DNA from: Schistosoma haematobium | Lineage: Eukaryota > Platyhelminthes > Trematoda > Strigeidida > Schistosomatidae | Length of the DNA: 64,000 nucleotides | Assembly: GCF_000699445.3 (NCBI RefSeq) | Contig: NC_067201.1 | Location: 12,641,501-12,705,500, forward strand | Reading direction: 5' to 3' | Shown: positions 11,888 through 23,080 of the stretch, in pieces | Layout: each line of letters begins with the position of its first letter | Position numbering within the stretch: position 1 is the first letter of the stretch | Notes under the pieces: generated by a model | Seen by the model: the letters and a program-made list of their open reading frames with translations, nothing else | Told to the model about the DNA's origin: nothing | Databases searched by the model: none | Translations under genes and position numbers: made by a program

Positions 11888-12350
11888 TTATAAGCAAAGA
11901 TGGATAGTGGGTAACAGTGGAATCCAGGACTCACGTTTTGTTCTATTTGGGACTCCTCAGCTGAATTTCAACTTCACCCCATTGCACAAGCAAGTGGCTA
12001 TCAGGACTCAGTAAATAAGTAGATAAGTGATGGAGTTTGAAGCGAACGGTACTGGGTTCGTGTCCCGGAGTGAACATTAACTCAGATGCTGGTACGTTCA
12101 GCTGACGAGTCCCAAATAGGACGAAACGCACATCCTAGATTCCATTGCTAATAATCATCCATCTTTGCTCATATTGCTTGTGAATTAGGGCAATACACAC
12201 AGTATGCACATATGCAAATAAAAAACTGATCAACTGCAATCCTAAATAACAATGGGAAGATACAAGTAAACAACACCAAATGAATTTAAAATTCACTCCA
12301 TGGCACAAATAGGTGGCTATCAGGAGTCAATAGCTAAGTGGATTCAAGTA
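11888..12350. repeat. SINE-1 cluster: antisense fragment, sense copy, start of a second sense unit
   Basis: 11888-11964 is antisense (hammerhead half, GTGGAATCCAGGACTCACG). 11965-12290 is a sense copy with box A-like AATAAGTAGATAAGTGATGG, box B-like GGGTTCGTGTCCCGG and a hammerhead at 12096-12140. At 12290 the unit restarts (TTCACTCCATGGCACAAAT, GGTGGCTATCAGGAGTC), showing tandem joining of monomers as in satellite-like Sm-alpha arrays. Confidence 0.82.
12096..12140 (+). ncRNA. Hammerhead ribozyme motif in SINE-1, core intact but stems weakened
   Basis: The core strands CTGACGA and GAAA are present and stem II GTCC/GGAC is perfect with an AAATA-type loop. The cleavage triplet reads ATC. Stem III (CGC opposite ACA) has a mismatch and stem I (TTCAG opposite CTAGA) another, so cleavage would be slow if it occurs at all. 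Confidence 0.7.
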
Positions 12351-12603
12351 TACAATACCAATTGAACTTAAACTATTGATTTGCCACTAAATTATTCACA
12401 GTTTAACTTTTTATTCGATCTACAATATTATTCTGACATAACCGATATCATTGAAAAGAATATCTGTATTTATCAGGCACATTTGTTTAAAGTTGTCAAC
12501 TTGTAAAATATTTTGATGTTTACAAAATTAAAATCTTTCCGGTTTTAAGACTGTCATCGTGTTGCTCAAGTAACTTATGAAATGAGTAAAATACTCTACA
12601 GTA

Positions 12604-13503
12604 GTGTGTCGACCGCTTCACTTATCTTGGAAGTCTCATCAGCCCTTGTGGTTTAGTGTGTGACGAAATCTCAGCGCGGATACAGAAGGCTCGACTAGCT
12701 TTTGCCAACTTGCGTCATTTATGGCGTAGGCGAGATATCCGTCTATCAACCAAAGGACGTGTTTACTGCGCAGCAGTTCGTTCCGTCCTACTTTGTGGCA
12801 GTGAAACATGGCCGGTAAGAGTAGAGGATATCCGTAGGCTACTAGTATTTGATCATAGGTGTCTTCGAAACATTGCTCGTATATCATGGGACCATCGAGT
12901 AAGTAACACAGTTGTTAGGAAACGGGTACTAGGTAAGGATGGCAAATCAATTGATGACGTAGTGAAACTTCATCAGTTGAGATGGCTGGGACACGTGTTA
13001 CGTATGCCCAACGACCGACTGCCTCGACGTGCTATGTTCAGTGGTATAGGAGTAGGTTGGAAGAAAGCTAGGGGCGGCCAAACCAAAACATGGCACAAGT
13101 CCATGAAGTCACTCACAAGTGAACTGAGTCATGTTGGTAGGTGTAGACTACCTGGTTGGGGACCGCGAGATGATAGCAACCGATGGTTAGAGACCCTGAA
13201 TGACATGGCTCAAAATCGTTTGCAATGGCGCAGGTGCATCCACTCTCTGTGTTCTCCCAAATTCTAATCTTCTGAATTCTTCATGTCCCCTTTTTTCCTC
13301 TTTCCAAATTTATTTCGCTGGATTATACTCTTTAAATAACATCTCCAAACCCTAATCTTCCCGATTACTGCTTATACTCTTATTACGTCTACCACTATGG
13401 GATTTGAATCGACAACTGTATCTCTGTGATAATGTGGTGTGGCAACTCGAACTGATGTACGTACGTACGAAGTTCTACGTTGTTACTGACTGACTGACTG
13501 ACA
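12604..13503 (+). mobile_element. CR1-like LINE, C-terminal RT end with long open frame
   Basis: A 203-codon open frame (12656-13267) encodes the C-terminal end of a non-LTR polyprotein: [20 protein letters not shown], then DIRLSTKGRVYCAAVRSVLL, GSETWPVRVEDIRRLLVFDH, RWLGHVLRMPNDRLPRRAMF. The upstream part ([14 protein letters not shown], 12608-12655) is in another frame. The 3' UTR ends in a TGAC tandem (13488-13503). No RT catalytic motif is included. Related copies are at 14195-14847, 48125-49035 and 61440-61780. Confidence 0.88.
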
Positions 13504-13639
13504 GTAGTCTCAATTTAATAGTAAACAAAAGCTTTTCCAACATACAGAATGTAGTCTCTTAATTTCTAAGTTGTTTTATTAGATAAACTTAAGGAAATCA
13601 CTGACTTGAAATCAAATTATATTATAACTAGAGTAATCA

Positions 13640-14040
13640 TAATTAATTGATCACTGGGTGGTGATCAGTGTCATATATGTCAGGTCCTTCTTAGTGCAGA
13701 TTGAATGCTATCGACCAAGCTACAATGTGGCCACTATTCTAGGTGACTCGAGATTGCGTGCACTATGTTGAGATGAGATGGTGGTTGGAGGTAGTCAACA
13801 GGAAACCCTATACCCGGGTTTTATGCTATTTGGCACTCATCAGCTAGGTGTAACTGCAATTTTGATGGAATCGATGATCCCCGACGAATTCGATCCCGTA
13901 TCACCTAGCTTCACAGTCAGAAATGTTGCCACTGGGCTATCTGGGCCACGACTGACCTCCCGTAGGACTGAAATGTATTCAGAATCGATTGGTCACTGAG
14001 TGGTGATCAATGTCATGTGTGTCAGGTCCTCCAACCACCA
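13640..14040 (-). repeat. SINE-3 copy, more than one unit, hammerhead-like
   Basis: On the minus strand a tRNA-like head (GATACGGGATCGAATTC as box B, near 13890-13908) is followed by a hammerhead-like motif (13802-13856). GGTCACTGAGTGGTGATCA at 13991-14010 repeats GATCACTGGGTGGTGATCA at 13650-13668, giving a unit length near 341 bp. Related copies are at 18742-19005 and 19280-19600. I do not know a published name for this family. Confidence 0.7.
13802..13856 (-). ncRNA. Hammerhead-like motif in SINE-3, degenerate
   Basis: Read on the minus strand: ACCTAG then CTGATGA, a stem II of GTGC/GCAT with an AAAT loop, AAAA in place of GAAA, then CCC/GGG stem III and a GTA triplet, then a partly complementary stem I strand. 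All three stems can be drawn, but one core base is changed. Confidence 0.5.
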
Positions 14041-14194
14041 TCTTATCACTAGAGAAAAAACAATTTCATTAAGCTGATATACATTGTATTCATATGAATT
14101 CATAACAGAGATATTTCATCCAAACAATAACTAATCACCTGAATTTTGATAGATACTTTGTGATAATATAGTCAGTTCTTGAGAATAATCAGTC

Positions 14195-14590
14195 AGTCAG
14201 CTACAACGTAAGACCAGGCTCATATAAGCGTCGGTCCAAGTTGCCATACTGCATTAGCACAGCAAGATGAACACCGGATTCATAGAAGTAGTTAATTCAA
14301 TGGTGGTAATATATAAAAGAAAGATTGTGTATAATACAGGAAGAAAGAATTAGTACGTAGAAAGATATGAAGCGATTTTAATCTCATAATTTAAAGTAAG
14401 ACAGAGAGTGTATACACCTACGCTATTGTGATCGATTCTGAGCCATGTCACCCAGAGTCTCCAACCATTTATTACGATAGTCACACGGACCCATTAGGGC
14501 TGATCAGACTTCCAAGATAAGTGAAGTTGTCAACGCGTTCAACCACTTTACTCCCTATCCTTAGTTCAGGTGTTGACGCAGACCAGTCCT
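14195..14590 (-). mobile_element. CR1-like LINE, antisense, internally deleted
   Basis: From the left: antisense 3' UTR (starting CAGTCAGTCAGCTACAACG), the last coding part (CTGAGCCATGTCACCCAGAG) to about 14493, then a jump to the RT end (GGGCTGATCAGACTTCCAAG, corresponding to TYLGSLISP). About 500 bp is missing at 14493 compared with the copy at 12604-13503. Confidence 0.8.
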
Positions 14591-14847
14591 AGAGTAACAA
14601 CTTGCATTTAGAGGGAGAGAAGCGCATTCCATTCATAGTCCTGTTTGATGAAGACTCTGATAAAATGCCGAGTCTTTTGGTAGCACTGAGCAACAATGCC
14701 AGAATGTTTGGGATGCGTTTCTGTCTCTCTAAACGCAAATTGTTGCCTCAGAGCTGGTCTGCGTCAACACCTGAAATAAGGATAGGGAGTAAAGTAGTCG
14801 AACGCATTGACAACTCCACTTATCTTGGAGTTCTGATCAATCAGTGA
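14591..14847 (+). mobile_element. CR1-like LINE, sense RT fragment abutting an antisense copy
   Basis: The frame reads LFDEDSDKMPSLLVALSNNA, then EIRIGSKVVERIDNSTYLGV, the region just after the RT active site. The bases corresponding to YADD have been lost. It is joined head to head with the antisense copy at 14195-14590; the two arms overlap in sequence (CTGGTCTGCGTCAACACCTG in both). Confidence 0.8.
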
Positions 14848-14849
14848 AT

Positions 14850-15475
14850 CCTAAATTATTTTCGTCGGGATTTATTCATTCAGTTCCCTAAGCTACTGAT
14901 AATAATTATGTATATATAATTAGTGTCTAATAGACAGATATCTAATACTTTTTTGAATGGAATTAAGTTTTAACTTTAAATTGGATAATTTTTCGACGTT
15001 TGTTTTGGTAGAACAGAGTTTTGAAAAAGTTGACATTATGAAAAGTAAAAATAAATTTGGAAAAATATCCTTTGTTATATATGAAAGGTTATTTGATATT
15101 AAGTATCTATAATTTAGATCTAGTTAGTGATTACTTCCCTTGATGAATTCTTGAAGTTCTATCAACCAATTTTAATCATAATTGTTTGACCATACAATAA
15201 GGATTCTTATATGATATAAATTGACGGAAATGTTAGAAATTCAATTATGTATAGATTGTATAAATGGTTTTATCGTTCGGATCCAGACATCTTGAAGTTA
15301 TGAGTTCGATCTTATGTAAGATTGTCTGTGTAAACTATTAAGTAGTAGTGAGTAAAAATGAAAAAGTGGCTTGGTGATATCAATTTTTTCAAACGTTCCA
15401 CATTTGATATCAGTATATGATAAAGATATTAAAGTCAGTCACCAGTGGGCACATGATGATTGTTATTAGAATGAA
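14850..15475. other. AT-rich DNA, nothing recognised
   Basis: No gene or clear repeat. A weak tRNA-head resemblance near 15255-15330 is too decayed to assign. Confidence 0.4.
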
Positions 15476-15479
15476 GGTT

Positions 15480-15770
15480 TGTAGAGGTAGTAGTGATTTT
15501 AATAGTTGAATTCATGAATCGATAAAGGCTTGTGCAAGAAAATGGGTCAATTGAAGCCACATATCAATACCATTTGATGCTGGCTTAGTGGTCTAGTAAT
15601 TAAACGTTTACGCACAAGACTGAAGGTCCTTGGCTCGAATCTGTATGCGGGATCGTGGATGTGCACTATAAATGAGTCACATACTATAACAAAACAGTTA
15701 TCCAATGCTTCCAGGTTTTCAATGATAGTCTAACTTATATTGACTCATGAATTCAACTATTATGATTTAG
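15480..15770. repeat. SINE-2 fragments, antisense tail then sense copy
   Basis: 15480-15530 is an antisense 3' tail. 15567-15770 is a sense copy (GATGCTGGCTTAGTGGTCTA, box B-like TTGGCTCGAATCTG, tail TTGACTCATGAATTCAACTA). The hammerhead strand TGCTGAGGAGTCCC has decayed to ATAAATGAGTCACA. Confidence 0.7.
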
Positions 15771-15774
15771 AATT

Positions 15775-17270
15775 ACACAGAAAAAAGTAGCAAACTTAAA
15801 GAAGGCTCTATTTTATTTCGATTTTATGAGAATATTTATTTATTCCTCCATTTCTGTTTGTTAACGTTACTATTACTTATAATGAACTATATTATTACTA
15901 TTCATTATTAATACTACCGTTAGTATCATTCCATATTGTTCAGTAATAATTACATAGTGTTAATTACCTTTTACATACATAAAATAGATGACTTTTATTC
16001 AGAATGAGTATCATGACGTAGGTGTTTAGAATTATGTAATACATATGTATATGTATATACGTAGGATAATACAAACAATAACATTATTATTAGAGTATAA
16101 TATTCATGTTATTCTTATAAAGACTAATGAAAGCAACAACCAGAAATATGGAAAAATTCATAAAAAAATCACAACCGAATACAAAACCGATGAGAACCGT
16201 TTATTTCTATACAAAAACAAACAAACAAACAACCAAAAACTATAATAAAATTATTCAATAATTCAATAAACTTGTTTTTGTTTGGTTGTATCCTCATTAA
16301 GAACTAAGAAGCTCAGAAGATCTGTTTTGTCCCAGTATAAAACTTTTCACTGGCACACATCAAGAGGCATTTCATAAATTCTTAATGAGAAGTAATGTTC
16401 AGTCTAAGTCAGTTATTGAACTATTATTACAGAATTAATTAAAATTGGAATTATGAATCATTAAATACTGATTCAATGTTTTAAAGGTTCAACTATCTTG
16501 AGATCTGAAGAAACTTGATTCAATCCTCAGCGAGGTTGTAGATGCATACTACTAAATAACTTCATACTAGGAATAAATAACTGTTCAATTCTTTGTAGTT
16601 TTCAATGATTGTTCAATGAAAGAAAATTACAACAGGACCACCACTGGCTTTTATTATAATCCATGTCTGATTAAGTTTTACGCCACTGTGTTACTTTGTC
16701 TATAGGACTATAACCAGAGAGTTGTGAAGGATCGACAAATGTCAATCTTATATAGTTTTCTTTCATACCCCTCTACTATGACATCAATTTACGATATATT
16801 TTCACTTTTTCCAACCTGTCCCAGAGTTAGCAAATAATACACAATGTGGAATTCACTAGAATAACATTCGTAATACATATCTAAGTCTCTGAAGTTGGTC
16901 TTTAAGGATGGTGAACCTTATTGATGATACTAGATAATATTAATAAAATAGCTTAGATTCTGTAGACGGAATATAACATTTACAAGTCATGTCACGTTGA
17001 AGATTTTTTACGGATCAAACGCAATTTAAAAGTAACGATTCTAGTGACAAGAATAAAACATCGTTACCATTCAACAATGATCAAATCATTTTCTTTTTTT
17101 AATGAATATCAATAAAAAACATTTTCCGACAAGACTATAACTAATCAATGAGCCCTGAACAAATCTAATGTCGTCTTGAAAAATGCTTCAAGTATTTATT
17201 AGGTCTAATACATGCTTGTGAATTATTGTGAGAAAATATAGTTAATAATTATTACTATTATTAATGGTTA
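15775..17270. other. AT-rich DNA, no gene recognised
   Basis: No exon or RNA evidence. 16480-16610 has a faint sense SINE-2 outline (box B-like GATTCAATCCTCAGCGAGG), too diverged to annotate with confidence. Confidence 0.4.
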
Positions 17271-17277
17271 TTATTAT

Positions 17278-17575
17278 TATTATTATTAGCTTTATTCAAT
17301 ATTATATTTTTGGTACAATATAGAATTCTCAGCGTAAAGTATTTCGACAAGTTTCCGTTTCTTTCTTCTTGGTCGGTCCTGGCGATAAATATTGAGTGAT
17401 CGCCAGTTAGATGTTAGCAGTTCGGTAAATGAACATCTGAATAATGTGCATTCTTTTCGCTGTATATTGCCAGCAACCACATTGTCTCTTATTGAGTTTT
17501 TTGTAACTTTGACAACGAAAGGTTGTACACTTTTCAGAAACGCAGCAGAATAGATTATGCGATTAAAAGACATAA
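17278..17575. repeat. Unclassified interspersed repeat with (TTA)n at one end
   Basis: After a TTATTATTATTA run comes GCTTTATTCAATATTATATT and CAGCGTAAAGTATTTCGACA. Much of it recurs at 33409-33590 in the same orientation (GCATAAAGTATTTCAACAAC, GTTAGAAGTTAGCAGTTCAG). The triplet run suggests the 3' tail of an antisense non-LTR element, but no protein is recognisable. Confidence 0.55.
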
Positions 17576-17579
17576 TGAT

Positions 17580-18735
17580 ATATTAAAATAAACAAAAATA
17601 GATAACTTGTTGAAATATCTAGATGGCAGGAACAGGTAGCCCAGATGCTCAAGCAGGCCGCCCTTTTTGTGCAATTGGACTCAAGGCTTTTTTCATGAAC
17701 TTACATTAGCTATAATTTTAGAATTTTTTCAATTATACTTTAGCGTACAACTGTTCTAGGAGTAACTACCTCAATAGGTAATGCTTCGTATTTAACCTAA
17801 AGGTATGTTTGTTTGGGGAAACGTGTAAGGAAATCTGAAAAAGGATCAAAAACCAAGAGAAAAAGTGATTAAGCGACTAAGTAAGTATGAAGAATCCAAG
17901 TAAATCAACTAATGAAAGCAATTATCCACAATTATCAATAACATAAGAGTAAGGTCAAAACAGTTTGAAAATTGAAACCAGAAATGAATACAATAAGATT
18001 TAAAATGAATGAATTTTGTGCAAATATCCAAGAAGTGAAATCTTAAATCTGATTGGTTCCTTCATATATTTTAGTCCCATGGTTTTAAAAAGATTTATTT
18101 CACAGTCGTAAAATGACTATCTATTACGCTAGATATATTCGATAAGACTGATAATTATCATCAAAAAATCTTAAAAAAGAGCGAAAAAAATGATCACTAG
18201 TGGGTTAATAGTTAAAGGGTTCGACTTCCAAGAAATATGCTGCAGATCAGTATGTTATTCAATCTTTTTATGGTTTAAACAAGCCAAACTTTGACTAAAA
18301 ATCGCTGAATAGCATTTCTCTTTATGTCTACCAATTACATTTTTATAAAGATAGAAGACTTGATCTCTGAAGTCTTAATTTTTCAGCACATTTCCACTGC
18401 CGTGTTTATCTTCAAATATTTTGTTTTTCATTTTAACATGAATTATAAATTTAGTTTTCTGTTTTGATTAAGACATTTTTGATGTTTAATTGTCGTTCCC
18501 TGTTTAAGATATATAGGCATAATTATTTTGAGTGATATGCCTAATAAGTCTTGGGACGAAGACCTCCGTATACTGGAGACTTAAGATTTTTTAACTGAGT
18601 ACAGATGGTAAATTATAGATGACAAAGATGACGTTAGTCTAGAGAAAACGGTACATTAGTTTAAGGACAACGTAGGCGATACCGATAGTGTTTGATTAAG
18701 TAAAAGATAGCTTATATAAATAGTATGAAGGGTTT
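17580..18735. other. AT-rich DNA, no gene recognised
   Basis: No supported feature. No domain or splice-framed exon was noticed. Confidence 0.4.
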
Positions 18736-18741
18736 TAATAC

Positions 18742-19005
18742 GGTGGTGATTGGAGTTAGTCGGTAGGAAACTCTAAACCTCGGTTTCCCGTTAGTTAATA
18801 CTCGTCAGTAAAGTGTACGGGCAATCTATGGGGAACCGATGGTCTTTAGCGGATTCAATCCTGTATCACACAACTTCACAGTCAGAGCCGTCACCACTGA
18901 TTTGCTTGGGTCACGGGTTACCTCCCATTGGACTGATATTTATTTACGACTGATTGATCACAGCGTAGTATACAATGCAATTTATGTCAAGTCCTTCATA
19001 GTGTA
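18742..19005 (-). repeat. SINE-3 copy
   Basis: The minus strand has a tRNA-like stretch (CTCTGACTGTGAAGTTGTGT, then GATACAGGATTGAATCC as box B), followed by CTGACGAG and GGGAAACCGAGG. It keeps the first hammerhead core strand (CTGACGA) that the copy at 19280 has lost. Confidence 0.7.
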
Positions 19006-19279
19006 TTGTTTTAACTCTCGATTTTCCACGTTTACACGAATATCTACACTAGATCCCCCCCAATGTCTATTCTACAGGACTTCAACACAACTCAGAACAA
19101 GAACACGTGATTAGCCTGAATAAATCGACAACAATTCGACACGATCAATAATGATAAAGGTAAGAGAATATATAAGTCATTTAACGCCTGTCAGACTATC
19201 TACAAGTCTAACTTAGAAAACAACCAGTTATTATCATCCTCACCCACACATCATGTATGCATATCAGATCAACAAGATT

Positions 19280-19600
19280 TCAGTTACGGCTGCAATAACT
19301 CAGTGGTAATGTCTTTGACTGTGTAGTTGGGTAACACGGGATGAAATCCATTTGGAAATATCGATTCTCTCCGATAGCAGATATACCTTGCTCCAAAGTG
19401 TTAAATAACACGAAACATGAGTTCGGAGTTCCTTGCTGACTACATCCAACCGCCACTTTACATCTCAACACAGTGCATACGATGTACAGTCATTTGGATT
19501 AGTGGTCACATTACAACTTGATAGATGGAATTTGATCAGAACTAAGAAGGACTGGAGATGCATAATCTTACTTACTACTGAGTAACCAATCCAACCAACG
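19280..19600 (+). repeat. SINE-3 copy, opposite orientation
   Basis: Sense tRNA-like head (CAGTGGTAATGTCTTTGACT box A, CGGGATGAAATCC box B) and then AGTGTTAAATAACACGAAAC, a perfect stem II hairpin followed by GAAA. The CTGAnGA strand is destroyed (GCTCCAA). The 3' part mirrors 13700-13790. Confidence 0.7.
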
Positions 19601-19604
19601 ATCT

Positions 19605-20115
19605 TTGAGCAACGCTGAAATGACCACAGAATATCTACCTACTTACTAGAGTTACATATTAGTGTGATGAACTAGGATTAAGATTTACAACTGAACGTTA
19701 GGGTCAGTTATTAGATTTAATGTTTTCATAAAAAAAACATAAAACAGAGGAGTAGTACAATCAGTAAATAAATAGACAGAAACACTAAATCAGAAAAAGA
19801 TATAGTTTAATTAAAAATACAATCAATAACGGCTACTATCAGTTGAAGAAGGTAATCCCTCTATTTTGAAGAGTAAAGGTAGAAAACTAAAGGAGAATTC
19901 TCACTGGCTTTTATTCTCAGTTGTAGGCAATAACATCTTGAGCTAATTTGTTGCTCTATCTTTCAAACTTCACCAATAGGTAAGAGTCCTATACAACAAT
20001 CTTTCATACTAACAGACTATGCCATAAACTAACCATTTCTTTGCTTTTTCTATCCACTCCCAAAATCAGCAAATTATGTGTCCTAGGGAAGCCGCTAGGA
20101 CAACACTTGTGAAAT
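19605..20115. other. AT-rich DNA, no gene recognised
   Basis: Nothing that I can assign to a gene or repeat family. Confidence 0.4.
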
Positions 20116-20120
20116 ATGAC

Positions 20121-20600
20121 TATATTTATTTATTTGTTTCTTTAAACACACAAACATTAGTACAAGGAGACACCACATATATATGCGCCACGTCTTGTCA
20201 TTTGATTTGTGTGAGGGCTAGAATACAGTCCGAGCACCTAAGTTGGAGCGGGTGGTTCTCTTAAGGGCCGTTACTCGAGCCTTTGATCCACTGATCTAAT
20301 CCATGAGGCAGTGGAGCAACATTAAGAGATACAGTCCCATGGTAATCGATGACCAACAATAGGTTCATACGCCATTTGAACCCTCATGATACTTGGTCCC
20401 GTGTGCACCATTGGTTTGATGTCAAGGTTTTCCAACTCCTCTAGGTAGATCCTTCGTATCTACCAACCCGTTTGCAGCTCCGGACATTCTTTTTTGTCCT
20501 CTCAATTTTGTAAACAACACCCCCACTTCTAGAAGGCAATGAGCAGGACTCCCCTGATAGTGGTTGTATACATGTGGCCACGCGACTAGGTCACCATAGC
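20121..20600 (-). repeat. Repeat D (about 480 bp, unclassified), antisense
   Basis: The left edge is an antisense (TAAA)n-like tail, then ACAAGGAGACACCACATATA and CGCCACGTC. The right half has AGAAGGCAATGAGCAGGACT and GTATACATGTGGCCACGCG. It matches the sense copy at 37745-38222 over its length. The simple-repeat tail suggests a non-autonomous retroelement. No coding capacity is seen. Confidence 0.75.
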
Positions 20601-21890
20601 CAGTGTTTCATGATGGTTATCATCGATGTGACCGAATATATATTGTTAGTCTAGGCTATTACTAGCATGTTGCTCCCAGTAGATGTAAGCAACCCTTTGG
20701 AGACATTGATAATCAGTTAAATACAGTCCCCAAACATCCCTAGCCAGGTATGGGAGGGTAGTGTATAACCAGGGAATGAAACTGTTCTCACGGACCCAGT
20801 AAACTCGGACTGATAACACGATGGTGCATGGAATGATCCACTTTATTGCATCACTACTTCAACTCTTTCTGAAATCTGATTACATCATTGTCGATTTTCT
20901 TTAATTCATAACTGATTGATTTCAATTCATATCTTTCTTTACTACCATTATTCTGTTTTCAGTTACTTCATTACACAATCATCTAATGTCTTTAAACTCT
21001 GAGTCTTTATCACCCATCAAATGTTCTGGAACTTTCGCTCTCACACTTTATTTACTTATCCGAGACAAACCATTTTTATGACCTTATTAACTCTGTTGAA
21101 ATCTTCGCAACATCATGATACACATATTCATCTCTAATCACCTTTGTATTTATAGATACGTCAACACTTGTAATAACTTTTATTTGCAGTTGGGTTGTAC
21201 GCAGCTGGTGAAAACCTTACTAAATAAAATAAATTTATATTATTCTGCTCGAATCTTTGTTTTTGCTCTCTTTAAGAATGGTCGACATTGACATAAACTT
21301 CTCTGGTGCTTGCTATAAGTTGATTGATTCCATCAACCTTGCCACCACCAGTACTCACAGCAGTAACCGGAAGCACGAAAATTTTATCTAAGAAAAATGA
21401 GACTAGGCACAGACTCAGGCCAGTTTTGCAAAAGTATTTTACATTTAGGCATAAAGTAAATACTGTGCTTACGGAAACTGATTGTTACTTGACTAAATAG
21501 AATTTGGATAGGATGTACATTATCCTACGGTAAGACAATGTTATCTACATATAACACATCTACCCCATTGTCACGTACTTCCTTAAGAACAGTTCTTCAA
21601 AATATCACCGATGATAGAGTCAAAGAGGATTGATGAGATAGAGAAATCCTGCTTTGCAGAAATTCGTAAACTACAACAGTAGAAATAGGTAATTATATGG
21701 CCTCACTTTGCCTGAAATATTAATGTAAAAAGCCTACCAACATGTTGACAGATCTTTCATGTATACCATCGTTTAACAGAGAGTTCTAAAACAAGGCTCA
21801 CTGAAAATGTAATAAGGCGCATAATGCTAAACGTTTCACTTATACTGATCATTCAAGTAATTAACAAATAAGTATGGAATAATAAAGTGA
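20600..21890. other. Probable old retroelement debris
   Basis: 21180-21265 (GGTTGTACGCAGCTGGTGAA, then AAATAAAATAAATTTATATT and CTGCTCGAATCTTTG) resembles the 3' end of the Penelope-like remnant at 35950-36160. The rest, including 21280-21700, cannot be assigned. Confidence 0.45.
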
Positions 21891-21894
21891 TAGC

Positions 21895-22752
21895 AAATCG
21901 CTAAAAATTTCAAGTCATGCAAATACAACACCGACAATACCAACCAAATCACACTTAATAGAGAAATTCTGAAAAATGCGAAATTTTTTACATACATATG
22001 AAGAGTCATCGATGGATATGGAGGGTCGGATGCGGACGTAAAAGCAAAGATTGGCAAGGCAGGGACAGCATTCCTACAGTTGAAGAATATATGGAACTCA
22101 AAACAACTGTCAACCAATATCAAATTCACAATCTTCAATACGAACGTCAAGATAGTTCTGTTGTACGAAGCTGAAACTTTGAGAACTACTACAAACATCA
22201 TCGAAAAGTTCACTTGATATTGTTTTACTTGAATCTTCCCATTGATGTTTTTGGACTGAAATTGATCAGTCTCTTATTGGCATATGTTCCAGCCGACGAC
22301 TCCCAAACAGGACGAAACGCGCGTCCTGGATTCCACTGCTAGCCACTATCCATCTTTGCTTATAATCATCGAAAAGGTACAGGTATTTACAAACAATTAT
22401 CTACGTAGTATACTGAATATCTGTTGTTTGTATACTATCAGCAACATCCTACTGTGACAGAGAACAAACCAACTTCCAGATGAGGAGGAAATTAAGAGAC
22501 GTTGTAAGTGGATAGGACAAACATTGTGGAAATCATCAAACTGAATCACGAGACAAGCGCTAACTTGAAATCCTGATGTGAAACGGGAAACAGGAAGGCC
22601 GAAGAACAAGCTATGTTGGAAAATGGGAGTAGACATGAAAAGGTTGAATAGCAACTGGAAACAACTGGAAAGGATTATCCAGGACAGAGTTAGATGGAGA
22701 GTGCTGGTGGGAAACCCATGCTCCTCCACGAGGGGTAACAGGCGTAAGTAAG
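21895..22752 (+). mobile_element. Decayed RTE LINE 3' part interrupted by SINE-1
   Basis: RTE C-terminal region in broken frames, e.g. GGSDADVKAKIGKAGTAFLQ (22019-22078), then KNIWNSKQLSTNIKF and the end RVRWRVLVGNPCSSTRGNRR (near 22685-22740), 3' end GGCGTAAGTAAG. A SINE-1 segment splits it at 22209-22364. Confidence 0.88.
22209..22364. repeat. Inverted SINE-1 insertion inside an RTE LINE, 12-bp target duplication
   Basis: ATCATCGAAAAG occurs at 22197-22208 and 22365-22376. The insert is antisense 3' part (22209-22286) followed by sense hammerhead and downstream bases (22287-22364). The two parts do not overlap in the monomer, which is the form left by twin priming. The hammerhead reads CCGACGA for CTGACGA, so it is probably inactive. 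Removing it restores the LINE frame order. Confidence 0.9.
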
Positions 22753-22754
22753 TA

Positions 22755-23080
22755 ATTCTAAGTCATAGATTTTTCAAACTGCGCAAATATATCAGTAAAT
22801 TTTATTATCTCATATTTTTCCAAACTTATTAATTATTTATTGTTATTGTAGAATGTATTCACTTGCTTTTATATTAAGTTCATAACATTCCATTATATAG
22901 ATTACTTGTGAAAATGTAATCACAAATGTTACGGTTATTGATAGTGTTCAATTATGTTTATTTTCTTAAAAAGAAAATAAAGCAGCATAATATGTAATTT
23001 CATTCCAAATCATATACACGAAGGTCAATTCAGATGCTTTACAACACCTTTTGCTAAATTGTAATTTAACTAATAAAAAG
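22755..23080. other. AT-rich DNA, nothing recognised
   Basis: Short spacer between the LINE and the next SINE-2; no feature. Confidence 0.4.

Noticed and set aside
12656..13267. 203-codon open frame as a possible intact gene
   Set aside because: It is the C-terminal end of a CR1-like LINE polyprotein, lacks the RT catalytic region and has paralogous decayed copies nearby.
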